Below are positions 29,097-39,800 of a stretch of DNA of 64,000 nucleotides, in pieces (the first letter of the stretch is position 1; every line of letters starts with the position of its first letter). A program made the position numbers and the translations under genes. Under the pieces are notes generated by a model. It saw only the letters and a list, made by a program, of their open reading frames with translations, had not been told where the DNA came from and did not search any database. This DNA comes from Chitinophagales bacterium (GTDB lineage Bacteria; Bacteroidota; Bacteroidia; Chitinophagales; Chitinophagaceae): positions 1 to 64,000 of the forward strand of contig JAATGQ010000073.1 in NCBI GenBank assembly GCA_015654595.1, given 5' to 3'.

Positions 29097-30607
29097 CGGT
29101 CTGAGTTGTCAAGATTTGGATCGATCTGCACCTGCGCCAGCGGATAAGGGAAGTACGTGTTCTTTGGCATCGTGATGCTAGGCGTCTGTCCAATACGCGT
29201 CAGATAAGCGTTGACGATGACGTCGTATTTGTTCATACGGATGAGATCCTCCCGCCGCTTGCCTTCATAAAAGAATTCCCATCCTCTTTCCTGCAATAAC
29301 GCGTCCCGGAAGCTGTCCTGGGTATAGCTGCCCGCAACCAGCTGCTTTGCGTGTGAACGCGCCTTCACCTGGTTGATCAGGTCAAAGCTTTCTGTGTTAG
29401 GACCATTCAGCTCATTCAATGCCTCAGCACGGCTTAACAGCACATCCGCATAACGCAGGATATCTACACTGTGGCCGTCATAGTAGGCGGTAACGGAACC
29501 AAGACTGTCTGCATATTTCTTCGTCGCAATGTCGGGCATATAATAATATCCTGCTGGCGCGGTAGCCGTCAGCGTCGGTCCATTGGTGTGGATCAACCCA
29601 TCGGTGCCGGTATAGTTGGGATAGAAACACCATTTGCGGTCATCAACGGAATCGAAGCTGTTCCAGAAATCCCAGGATACCGCATAGTACTGCCAGCGGT
29701 TCTGTACGACGGGATGGTTCAGCGGACCAAAGTGATTCATCAATTCAGCGCCATTGGTATTGGCGTCACAAAGCACAGAAAAGATATTCTCGCTGCACCA
29801 CTTGTTGGCTTCTGTAAACAGTCCCAGATAGCTGGGATAAAGGCTGTAAACGCCAAGGTCCATCACCTGCTTGGCCATATCCGCAGCCGATTGCCACTGT
29901 TTGGCCCGCAGATAGATCTTGGTCATCAGCGTCATTGCGGCGCCCTTTGTAGCACGTCCTACATCATTTGTCGAATAGATCGCATTATTCTGATAGTTCA
30001 GCGGCAGCGTTGCAGCGGCAGTCGTCAGATCGCCAAGCAACAGCGAATCGATCGACGCAACCGAAGTCGGCGCAGGCTGGCTGGTATAACTGGGGTTGGC
30101 AATGTCCTTCTCGGTAGACAGGATAACAGGACCAAAGGCCGTGGTAAGATCATAGTAAGCAACGCTGCGGCAAAACTTTATCTCCGAAAGGAATTGCGCC
30201 TTTTGCGCATCGGTGATCGTCGTCATCTTCTCGATATTGTAGATCGAGTTGTTGGCGTCAGAGATAAGCTTATACGCATATTGCCAGTCCTGCGCAAGCA
30301 GGCCGTTGGCGGAATTCCATTGGGCCAGCGACAACTGCCCCGGATCGCCGCCATAGCTGCAGTGCCCGACATCGGTCGTAAGATCGGTCAGCGCGAAGTG
30401 TCGAACCGTCCAGTAAGTATAGTTGTCCCCTACGGAAGGCCCCTTCAGACGCGCATAGACGGCATTGACCGCCGCTATCGCATCCGACTCCGTCAGAAAG
30501 GCGTTTTGGGAAGTGATCGTGCTGTAAACCTTCGCATCCAGATTCTTATTACAGGCCATCAACAATAGGACCGGTATCATCAGTAAAACAAACGAATATT
30601 TTTTCAT
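29093..30607 (-). CDS. RagB/SusD-family nutrient uptake outer membrane protein
   Basis: Lipoprotein leader LLMACNKNLD, SEIKFCRSVAYYDLTTAFGPVIL, RYADVLLSRAEALNELNGPN, GWEFFYEGKRREDLIRMNKYD. Confidence 0.95.
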   Translation of the reverse strand: MKKYSFVLLMIPVLLLMACNKNLDAKVYSTITSQNAFLTESDAIAAVNAVYARLKGPSVGDNYTYWTVRHFALTDLTTDVGHCSYGGDPGQLSLAQWNSANGLLAQDWQYAYKLISDANNSIYNIEKMTTITDAQKAQFLSEIKFCRSVAYYDLTTAFGPVILSTEKDIANPSYTSQPAPTSVASIDSLLLGDLTTAAATLPLNYQNNAIYSTNDVGRATKGAAMTLMTKIYLRAKQWQSAADMAKQVMDLGVYSLYPSYLGLFTEANKWCSENIFSVLCDANTNGAELMNHFGPLNHPVVQNRWQYYAVSWDFWNSFDSVDDRKWCFYPNYTGTDGLIHTNGPTLTATAPAGYYYMPDIATKKYADSLGSVTAYYDGHSVDILRYADVLLSRAEALNELNGPNTESFDLINQVKARSHAKQLVAGSYTQDSFRDALLQERGWEFFYEGKRREDLIRMNKYDVIVNAYLTRIGQTPSITMPKNTYFPYPLAQVQIDPNLDNSDR

Positions 30608-30627
30608 GACTAACTTCTTTAGAGTGA

Positions 30628-33600
30628 TTAGTGGATGGTCAGTTTTGCGCCTACGATAAAGGTGCGGAAGGCTGGAAAGCCGGTAAAGTCAAGACCGCCG
30701 CCGATATTGCTGCCGCTGTGAACGTTGACCTCGGGGTCAGTGCCTTTATAACCCGTGATCTTGAAAACGTTCTGCGCAGAGGCATAGAACCGGATCGCTT
30801 CCAGGAAAGACACGTGATTGGTCAGACTTTTTGGCAAGCTATATCCCAGCGCTACGTTCTTCAGACGGACATAAGAGGCGTTCTCGACAAAACGGGAATT
30901 GACATAGCTGCCATATGTGCTCAGGAAGTAGCCATCCCGCGGAACACTTGTGTTCTCATGCGAACCGGCAACAAAACGATCCAGCACCGCCTTTCCTGTC
31001 GTAGACTCCATCACCAGTCTGTTCATGTCATATAAATGATAGCCAAAAGCTCCCTGGAAGAAGATGCTCAGATCAAAGCCTTTATACCGGAAATCATTGC
31101 TAAAGCCGGCGATATAATGCGGGGTTGTATTTCCCAGGTAGGTACGGTCATCAGGAGTGATCGAACCATTCCCGTTCAGGTCTTTATACTTCGGATCGCC
31201 CGGCTTGCTCAGCGGCTGCGCAGCATCGTTTTCGCCGCTCTTGATCACGCCATCGTACTTATAGCCATAGAGCATCCCCAACTCTTTACCCGGAACCAGC
31301 CGGGTAAACTCCTGGGCAGAGACGACGCCGCTGGGATTGGCAGTCGTATAGGAGATATAGGAGATAGAAGGTGGCAAAGAAAGTACTTTCTGCCGGTTGT
31401 AGGCTGCATTGAAAGTCGTATTCCAGGAGAAATCCTTTGTAGTAATATTGTCCGTCGTCACGCTGAACTCGATACCCTGGTTCCGGATAGAACCAGCATT
31501 GGCAGTCTGCGAGCTGAATCCCCACCACTGCCCGACAGGAACGGAAAGGAACAGGTTGCTGGTCGTCTTGCGATAATAGTCGATAGTGATATTGATCTTT
31601 CCCTTAGATACGCCCAGATCAAAACCGGCATCGAATTGTTTGGCGCTTTCCCATTGCAGATTAGGATTGGCCAGAGCGGCAGGCTCGGAGCCTCCGGACA
31701 AAACGCCGCCCGTCGAAAGCACGGTATTATAGTTGGTCCACCTGCTCAGGGAAGGATAATATCCAATCTGGTCATTACCCGTCGCCCCATAGCTCAACCG
31801 GGCCTTCAGACTGTAGATATTATATTTCTTCAAGAACCCTTCGTCCGTAAACCGGTATGCCAAAGCACCCGACGGGAAATAACCATTTCGTTTGTTGGCC
31901 CCGAAAGCGGAAGAACCATCCCTGCGAAAGGTAAATGTCGCCAGTAGCTTTTCTTTGTAAGAGTAGTTCAGACGGCCAAAGATCCCATTACGCTTTATCT
32001 CATTTTTGCTGCTGGTCGGCGCAGGATAGCTGGTGGCGCCCGCGCTGAGGTTATTATTCAGATAGAGATCAGTGGAATATCCTTTGCTGCCCGCCCCCAG
32101 CGTGTAATATAGATCCTTTTGGTTGGTATAGCCAAGCATAGCGGTCAACGAATGATCCCCCGCCATGTATTTGTAAGTCAGGTATTGCTGCGTCAACCAT
32201 CTTTCCGCGGTAGACATTTGCTCTGCCGCCACACCGCCATTCGCTGCACCAGCCACCAGGCTCAACGGTATATACTGTCCATCCGTCGTCTGGTTAAACT
32301 CTCCGCCGCCATCGATGTGATAGGTCAGGTGCTTGATGATATCATAGTCGAGATAGATCGTTCCGTTGATCAGCTTATTGGCCTCGGTATTGGTTGGCTC
32401 TAAGAGGGTAGCCAGCGGGTTGTCCTTTCCGAGATACTGATAATAGGTGCCATTCGCATTATATACAGGGATGTTGGTCCCGTAGGTCAGCAGGGAATAC
32501 AACGGCGCCGTGATATCACCGGAATACTTCTGCAGATCTGAGTTCCGGCTGGCAGCATAAACGCTGGCGCCAACTTTTGCCCCGCTGTTCAATGTCTTCT
32601 CGGCGCCAACACGCGCCGTCACTCTTTGCATATCCGTGTGACGCAAAACACCGTCCTGGTTGGTGTAACCGATCGACGCATACATACGACCACCCTGATC
32701 GCCGCTGCTGATACTGACCATTTCGTTCTCGACGGTTGCCGTACGGGTTCCCAGCTTATACCAGTTAGTGTTGGCTGTAGGAAAGCTCGCACCAAAGGGT
32801 GGGGTCGTAGCATTTTCAACCGCAATCGCATTCTGAATAGATTGATACTGCTCGCCGGTGATCAACCCCGGATGATAGGTAAGGCTTTGCCAGCCCTTTG
32901 AAGCATCCCCTTCTACGACTACTTTACCATTCTTTCCTTTCTTGGTCGTGATCATTATAACGCCATTCGAACCACGCGCTCCAAAGATGGCCGTGGACGA
33001 AGCGTCTTTGAGAATTTGTATATTCTCGATATCATTGGGATTGATGTACTGTCCATTGTCGGAAATAAATCCGTCTACCACATACAAAGGTCCGTTCGTC
33101 GAGTTGACCGAGTTGCCGCCGCGGACAACGATATTCAGACCCGCGCCAGGCGAAAAATCTGACTGTTGAACCTGAACGCCGGCAGCCCTGCCCTGCAAAG
33201 CCTGCCCCACGTTTGTAACAGGCCCATCCAACGTCAGATGATCACTGTTCACCGAGCTGACCGATCCGGTGAGATCTTTTCTTTTCACCGTACCGTAACC
33301 AATTACCACGACCTCCTCAATCTTTTTGGTGATAATATTCAGCTTGATATCGAGACTGGCAGATTCTCCAACAGCCACCTCCTGGTCCTCGTAACCTACC
33401 GAACTGACTAGCAGCACAGGATGACTCCCTGTGATCTTCAGCGTAAATTTGCCCTCGGCATTTGTCGCTGCCCCTTTCTGCGTTCCTTTTAGATTGACCG
33501 TCGCCCCAAATAAAGGGACGCCTTTTGAATCGGTGACCACACCGGAAATTTCACGGCCTGGTTTCTGCGCGGAAGTGGATAAGGCTGAATAAAGCAATAG

Positions 33601-33636
33601 TGTCAGGCACACTAGCAAATAGGTGATTCGTCTCAT
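30628..33636 (-). CDS. SusC/RagA-family TonB-linked outer membrane protein
   Basis: EISGVVTDSKGVPLFGATVNLKGT, VVIGYGTVKRKDLTGSVSSV, DIENIQILKDASSTAIFGARGSNGVIMITTKKGK. Confidence 0.97.
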   Translation of the reverse strand: MRRITYLLVCLTLLLYSALSTSAQKPGREISGVVTDSKGVPLFGATVNLKGTQKGAATNAEGKFTLKITGSHPVLLVSSVGYEDQEVAVGESASLDIKLNIITKKIEEVVVIGYGTVKRKDLTGSVSSVNSDHLTLDGPVTNVGQALQGRAAGVQVQQSDFSPGAGLNIVVRGGNSVNSTNGPLYVVDGFISDNGQYINPNDIENIQILKDASSTAIFGARGSNGVIMITTKKGKNGKVVVEGDASKGWQSLTYHPGLITGEQYQSIQNAIAVENATTPPFGASFPTANTNWYKLGTRTATVENEMVSISSGDQGGRMYASIGYTNQDGVLRHTDMQRVTARVGAEKTLNSGAKVGASVYAASRNSDLQKYSGDITAPLYSLLTYGTNIPVYNANGTYYQYLGKDNPLATLLEPTNTEANKLINGTIYLDYDIIKHLTYHIDGGGEFNQTTDGQYIPLSLVAGAANGGVAAEQMSTAERWLTQQYLTYKYMAGDHSLTAMLGYTNQKDLYYTLGAGSKGYSTDLYLNNNLSAGATSYPAPTSSKNEIKRNGIFGRLNYSYKEKLLATFTFRRDGSSAFGANKRNGYFPSGALAYRFTDEGFLKKYNIYSLKARLSYGATGNDQIGYYPSLSRWTNYNTVLSTGGVLSGGSEPAALANPNLQWESAKQFDAGFDLGVSKGKINITIDYYRKTTSNLFLSVPVGQWWGFSSQTANAGSIRNQGIEFSVTTDNITTKDFSWNTTFNAAYNRQKVLSLPPSISYISYTTANPSGVVSAQEFTRLVPGKELGMLYGYKYDGVIKSGENDAAQPLSKPGDPKYKDLNGNGSITPDDRTYLGNTTPHYIAGFSNDFRYKGFDLSIFFQGAFGYHLYDMNRLVMESTTGKAVLDRFVAGSHENTSVPRDGYFLSTYGSYVNSRFVENASYVRLKNVALGYSLPKSLTNHVSFLEAIRFYASAQNVFKITGYKGTDPEVNVHSGSNIGGGLDFTGFPAFRTFIVGAKLTIH

Positions 33637-33738
33637 ACAGTTTTTGTTTTGGTGGTAAACAATTCAGCCAAATAAAAATAGAGGAATTCTCTTAGAAATA
33701 ATTTTCGCGGCGACGCAGCGCCGGCGAGATGTGCGCAT

Positions 33739-33771
33739 GCAAACGTTTGATATTTTCGTGCAAACGTTTGC
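33739..33771. promoter_or_regulatory. Tandem LacI-type operators GCAAACGTTTGA and GCAAACGTTTGC
   Basis: Sites at 33739-33750 and 33760-33771, 21 bp centre to centre, in the divergent susC/DUF6067 intergenic region. Confidence 0.7.
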
Positions 33772-33805
33772 GTATCTTTTGGGGAGGTCAATCCTCGATT
33801 TTTAC

Positions 33806-33817
33806 TCAATCGTTTGC
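33806..33817. promoter_or_regulatory. Imperfect third operator TCAATCGTTTGC
   Basis: 10/12 to consensus; exactly 37 bp start-to-start upstream of -7-like TAGTTTTA (33843-33850). Confidence 0.5.
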
Positions 33818-33871
33818 GAAAAAGTCATCGGTCGATTTGACCTAGTTTTAAGCATCCAAAATACTGCTCAC

Positions 33872-36800
33872 ATGAAAGGAGGTTCTATTTCCGTCATATT
33901 CGCTCTTCTTGTTTCCGTCGCTAATGGACAATCGGTCAAATCCCCCGCCAGCCACAAGGCTTCTGTGCCCTCTCCCAAATTTACCAGCGGCCATAATGAA
34001 TGGAATGCCGATAGCCTCGGCAATATCCGCGCCGTCGTTACGACGCCCTCCACAGGCCATCTTGCCAAAGTAACTATCCCCTGGCGTCGTCCCGATATCA
34101 ATCCTCAAAACAAACGCATCATCGTACAGGATGGACAGACCAACCAACTTATCACAAACGTATATACCGGCACGCTAAACAACGAATCCGGTGAAGTATA
34201 CTTCGAACCGGTATCCGGCAAAGGCACATACTATATATATTACATGCCCTACAAGAACGAAGGACGTTCCAACTATCCAAAGGGCGTATATCTGCAACCC
34301 AATACCAAAACAGACCCTCCGGCCGCCGATATCACAGCAACGGTCCGCGAAATCGAATCCATCGACTCGTTCAACACGGTGTATCCGATGGAAGTCATCG
34401 CCACGGAAAAGGAAACGCAGTCACTGCTGACATGCGCTGCCGCAAAAGATTATCTCGTCTTCCCCGAAGACCGTATGTACCCGGTGAAGATGAACAACCG
34501 GCTCCCCCAACGCTGGACAAGCCGCCCTTATACAAAGTCCTTTACCGGCACAGCAAGCCGCGGTGAATATTACTCCTTCCAACTCGGTATCGATGCATTG
34601 ACCGCACTCAATAATGTACGCATTGTATTCAGTGACCTGCGCAGCTCCGACGGTTCATCGATCTCCAAAACCGCCCTATCCTGTATCAACAACAGCGGCG
34701 TCGACTATACAGGCAAACCCTTTACCAAGACGGTCAACGTCCCCGCCGGCATGATCCAGTCGATGTGGTGCCTGCTGAACATCCCCACTGCAACAACAGC
34801 GGGACAGTACACCGGCACAGCCACGATCGAAGCGGATGGCCTTGCCCCCAAGGTCATCACACTCCACATAAAGGTGCTGCCAACCCTGTTAGCCGACGGC
34901 GGTATCAGCACACCCCAGGAACAAACACGCCTGCACTGGCTGAACTCGACGATGATGCAGGATAATACGGTCATCGCCCCTTATACCCCGCTTCAGGTAA
35001 AAGGACAAAGCATCGGCCTGCTGGGCCGTCAGCTGCTGATCGGCGCAGATGGTCTCCCCGCACAGATCCAGACTTTTTTTACCCCGGAAATGACGGGCTA
35101 TACAAAGACACCCAATAACCTGTTAAGCGCTCCCATCCATTTTGCGCTCACCGACGCCAGCCACCAACCGGTCAACCTCCACGCCAACGGGCCGGTCTTT
35201 ACCAAACAAGAAGACGGCACAGTCGAATGGAACGCACAGTCCGCCAACAACGGGCTTCGCATGGACGTCAACGCGCGCCTCGAATTCGACGGCTTTCTCT
35301 CCTACCAGGTAAAAGTGACAGCCCTGCAGGATATCTCCCTCGTCGACATCAGCCTCGTTATCCCCTTCCGGAAAAGCATGGCAAGGTATATGATGGGTCT
35401 AGGACAGAAAGGAGGCATCTGCCCTGATGATTTCGACTGGAAATGGCAGGTAGCTGCCAAAAACCAGGACGGCGCATGGATCGGAACGGTTAACGCAGGT
35501 TTACAATATTCTCTTAGAGACGAAAAATATACCCGCCACCTCAACACTAATTTCTATCTGCAGAAGCCTTTGCTCCTCCCTGCCTCATGGGGTAATGCAG
35601 ACAAGGGCGGTATCCGCTTCACCACCGCCGACACCACGCTTTCGGTACAGAATTTCAGCGGCAGCAGAACCATGCATGCCGGCGATACGCTCTATTATAA
35701 TATCACCTTCCTGATCACGCCCTTTCATCCGCTGAATACGGATTTCCAATGGGCAACCCGCTTCTATCACAGATACAACGACATCGACAGCATCCGGGCG
35801 ACAGGAGCCACCGTCGTCAATATCCATCATGCTACCCCCATCAATCCCTGGATCAACTATCCGTTTATCGAATGGAAGGCGATGAAGAATTATATCGACG
35901 AAGCGCACAGCAAAGGTCTGAAGGTGAAAATTTATAATACTGTGCGCGAACTTTCCGACCACGCCTACGAACTCTTTCCCATGCGCAGCCTCGGACATGA
36001 AATTTATTCGACCGGCAAGGGCGGCGGCTTCAGCTGGCTGCAGGAACACGTAAAAGAAGACTATATCGCCGCCTGGTTCGTACCGGAGATAAAAGACGCT
36101 GCATTGATCAACAGCGGTATGAGCCGCTTGCATAACTATTATGTAGAAGGCATGAACTGGCTCGTTCAGAACGTTGGCATCGACGGCATCTATCTCGATG
36201 ACGTTGCCTTTGACCGGATCACGATGAAGCGGATCAAACGCGTCCTTACCCGCGATGGTCACCCCGGTATTATCGACCTTCACTCCGCCAATCAATACAA
36301 CAAGAGCGACGGCTTTAACAACAGCGCCAACCTCTATATGGAACACTTCCCCTATCTCAACCGGCTTTGGTTTGGGGAATATTTTGACTATGAGAAGAAT
36401 GATCCCGCATTCTTTCTGACGGAAGTAAGTGGGATCCCGTTTGGTCTCATGGGCGAGATGCTCCAGAACGGCGGTAACCCTTACCGGGGTATGGTCTATG
36501 GCATGACCAACCGTATGCCCTGGAGCGAGAATGCCGACCCCCGTCCCATCTGGAAAACATGGGACAATTTCGGAATGCAGGGGACAGAAATGATCGGCTA
36601 TTGGAGCGGCCACTGTCCCGTCTCCACTACCGACAGTCTCGTGCTGGCAACCGTTTACAAAAAGAAAGGCGCCGCCTTGGTCGCAATCGGAAGCTGGGCT
36701 TCTTCCGATACGACCATCCATCTGAATATCGACTGGAAGGCGCTTGGCATCGACCCCGCAAAGGCTGTGATCACCGCTCCGGCTATCGCCAACTTCCAAC

Positions 36801-36880
36801 CCGCCGCAAACTTTGATGCGGCATCGGCCATCCCGGTTCAGAAGAACAAAGGCTGGATACTGATCATTAACGAGAAATAA
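33872..36880 (+). CDS. putative glycoside hydrolase, DUF6067-like (GH-fold) secreted protein
   Basis: Signal peptide MKGGSISVIFALLVSVANGQ; C-terminal TIM-barrel-like region VKIYNTVRELSDH...VGIDGIYLDDVAFDRITMKRIKRVL. Confidence 0.75.
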   Translation: MKGGSISVIFALLVSVANGQSVKSPASHKASVPSPKFTSGHNEWNADSLGNIRAVVTTPSTGHLAKVTIPWRRPDINPQNKRIIVQDGQTNQLITNVYTGTLNNESGEVYFEPVSGKGTYYIYYMPYKNEGRSNYPKGVYLQPNTKTDPPAADITATVREIESIDSFNTVYPMEVIATEKETQSLLTCAAAKDYLVFPEDRMYPVKMNNRLPQRWTSRPYTKSFTGTASRGEYYSFQLGIDALTALNNVRIVFSDLRSSDGSSISKTALSCINNSGVDYTGKPFTKTVNVPAGMIQSMWCLLNIPTATTAGQYTGTATIEADGLAPKVITLHIKVLPTLLADGGISTPQEQTRLHWLNSTMMQDNTVIAPYTPLQVKGQSIGLLGRQLLIGADGLPAQIQTFFTPEMTGYTKTPNNLLSAPIHFALTDASHQPVNLHANGPVFTKQEDGTVEWNAQSANNGLRMDVNARLEFDGFLSYQVKVTALQDISLVDISLVIPFRKSMARYMMGLGQKGGICPDDFDWKWQVAAKNQDGAWIGTVNAGLQYSLRDEKYTRHLNTNFYLQKPLLLPASWGNADKGGIRFTTADTTLSVQNFSGSRTMHAGDTLYYNITFLITPFHPLNTDFQWATRFYHRYNDIDSIRATGATVVNIHHATPINPWINYPFIEWKAMKNYIDEAHSKGLKVKIYNTVRELSDHAYELFPMRSLGHEIYSTGKGGGFSWLQEHVKEDYIAAWFVPEIKDAALINSGMSRLHNYYVEGMNWLVQNVGIDGIYLDDVAFDRITMKRIKRVLTRDGHPGIIDLHSANQYNKSDGFNNSANLYMEHFPYLNRLWFGEYFDYEKNDPAFFLTEVSGIPFGLMGEMLQNGGNPYRGMVYGMTNRMPWSENADPRPIWKTWDNFGMQGTEMIGYWSGHCPVSTTDSLVLATVYKKKGAALVAIGSWASSDTTIHLNIDWKALGIDPAKAVITAPAIANFQPAANFDAASAIPVQKNKGWILIINEK

Positions 36881-36887
36881 TACGCGC

Positions 36888-39800
36888 ATGAAAAAAACAT
36901 TGGTTGCCTTATTGTTCCTCGTTGCTGCCCGCGCGACAGCACAGTCGACGGCCGCATCCGCCGCGCAATCGACCGAAGCTGCCCACCATCCGGGTTCCGT
37001 TGCGTCCTCCCCTGCACAACCGCCCACGGCCGCGATCTCCGAGTCAGAGCAGTCCTTTCCAACCTATGACTTCTCCGACCCAAGCCCGATCCCCTTGTTG
37101 ACACCCGTCTACCCCTATTTCCGGTACGACGGTTTTACCTCGACTGCCACACCAAAAAAGTGGAAGGTGATCACGCTGGAGAATAAATATATAAAGCTCC
37201 TCATCTTTCCGCAGGTAGGCGGCAAGGTCTGGGCCGCGATCGAAAAATCAACCAATCGCCCTTTTCTCTACTTCAACCATACCGTCAAATTCAGGGATAT
37301 CGCGATGCGCGGTCCCTGGACCAGCGGCGGGCTCGAAGCCAACTTCGGGATCATGGGCCATACCCCTGCCACCGCCACCCCCGTCGACTATCTGACCCGT
37401 ATCAATGAAGACGGCAGCGCCAGCTGTTTTATCGGCTGTCTCGACCTGCTGACACGCAGCTACTGGCGGGTCGAGATCCGCCTCCCCTCCGATCAGGCCC
37501 TGTTCACCACCACCGCCCGCTGGTACAATACCACGGCGCAGGAACAGCCCTATTATCACTGGATGAATGCAGGCCTAAAGGCCGGAGACGATCTTGAATT
37601 CATTTTCCCTGGGAACAAGTACCTCGGGCATTCCGGCGAATACGCGGCCTGGCCGGCCAATCCAAATGCTCCCGATCAGCCCGGGGTTTCCGCAGCTCCC
37701 GACCAGCCCAGGGTCTCCGCAGCTCCCGACCAGCCAGGGGTTTCCGCAGCTCCCGACCAGCCCGGGGTCTCCGCAGCTCCCGATCAGCCAGTGGCCGCTG
37801 CCAGCCAGCCCGAATCCATTAGCCGCCCCGGCGTGTCTGCCGCAGTGGCGAAACCGATCAACTGGTATAAGAACAACGACTTCGGCGGCTACAAGTCCTA
37901 CCACGTCTTTGGCCGTTATACCGACTTCTCCGGCGCCTACTGGCACAATGACGACATGGGCACCGTACGCTATGGCACACACGACGATAAAGCGGGCAAA
38001 AAGATCTGGATCTGGGGCTTATCACGACAAGGCATGATCTGGGAAAAACTACTCACCGACACCGACGGACAATATGTCGAATCGCAGTCCGGCCGGCTCT
38101 TTAACCAGAACGGCGACAAGTCAACCTTAACGCCTTTCAAGCACAGAGCGCTCGCACCCTATGAATCCGATACCTGGCAGGAATACTGGTATCCCCTACT
38201 TGGAACAAAAGGATTTGTCGCAGCAAGCGAATATGGGGCGCTGAATCTGCGTATAGTCGACGGTCGTCTTCATATCGACTTCTCACCGACGCGCGAGTTC
38301 GAAGACTCATTACATATCACCGCCGCAGGAAAAACGATTTATAATAAATACATCCATTTCAAGCCGCTGAAAACCTTCTCCGATTCTGTTGCGCTCACGC
38401 CTGCCGGGGACTCTTCCAGCCACCGCACCACCACAGCTGGGGACCTCGCTCTCTCCGCCATCCTCGGCCCCCGCCACCTGGTCTATGACGCGGCCGCCGA
38501 CACCCTCTCCCGCCCCGTCAACGCGCCCGCAGACTTCGACTGGACTACCGCCTATGGCCACTATCTGAAAGGCTGCGAAGCGCTCGATCAGAAATTCTAC
38601 CCCGAAGCCGAACTCGACTTTGACAGCGCGCTGGCCAAAGACCACAACTACCTGCCCGCCCTCGCCAAACAAGCTGGCCTGTACTATCGCAATATCCGCT
38701 ACAGCGAAGCGCTGACCCTTGCAAAACGCGCGCTCAGCATCAACACCGAAGACGGCGAAGCCAACTTCATTTACGGTTTGATCAACGAACAGCTTGGACG
38801 CGATGTCAACACAAGAGGCGCTCTCATGACCGACGTGGAACATGCCCACGACAGCAACGCCGGACATCATTATACCACCGACGCCAAAGATGGCTTCGAT
38901 ATCGCCAGCCTCGATCCGGCCTGGCGCAGTGCAGCCGAAGCCTCCCTTGCCCGTATCTGGCTCCGCGAACACAACCTCGACCACGCGATGGCATCCGTCG
39001 ACAAGGCCCTGACCGCACAACCGCAGAATATGGAAGCGCTGCAGCTGCGCGCCCTTATTGCCCGCTTACAAGGGAATACCGCGTTACACACCACGGCCAT
39101 CCATACCATACTCACCCTCGATCCTTTAAACTTTTTTGCACGCTTCGAGACCGCCCCCGATTCGCTGTCCGCATATATAAAAAGCGAACTGCCCCAGGAA
39201 ACCTATCTCGAACTCGGCATCTGGTATGCCAACCTCGGTCAGACCAACGACGCTCTTGCCGTTCTTCGCCAAAGCCCTCCCGTACCCGAGGTCCGCTGCT
39301 GGATAGCCTATCTGACGCACCAGCCCTTCGATACGACCCATATCGACCCAACCCGGTCCTTTCCCTTCCGTTCGGAAACCGCTGCCGTCCTTGAAGCGCT
39401 GCTGGCCAAACAACCCGGTTGGTTTCTCCGCTATCAGCTAGCGCTTATCGATAAAGATCGTAACCGTACCCAAGAAGCCCGCCAACTGCTAAACGCATCA
39501 GGCGACGAACCTTCTTTCGCACCCTTTTATGCGACCAGGGCGGCCCTGTCCAACGATTCCGCATCCATACTCCATGACCTGCAAAAAGCCCTGACCCTCG
39601 ATCCCCAATGGCGCTGCCAAAAGCTGCTGGCCGAATTTTATCTCAACCACGCAGAATATACAAAGGCCGAAACCATCGCTGGATCCTTTTATCGCTCGCA
39701 TCCCCAATCCTATATCATGGGTATGCTCTATGCAAAAGCTTTGCTGCTGAACCACCGCTATGCCGAAGGCGACCAGCTCCTTTCCCATCTGACCATCATC

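Noticed and set aside
31036-31947. 303-aa + strand ORF
   Set aside because: Antisense to the susC gene at 30628-33636.
35585-37027. 480-aa minus ORF
   Set aside because: Antisense shadow spanning the DUF6067 and DUF5107 genes, both of which have clear family motifs.
37668-37800. Possible CRISPR-like repeats
   Set aside because: 27-bp units are in-frame coding repeats with no spacers.
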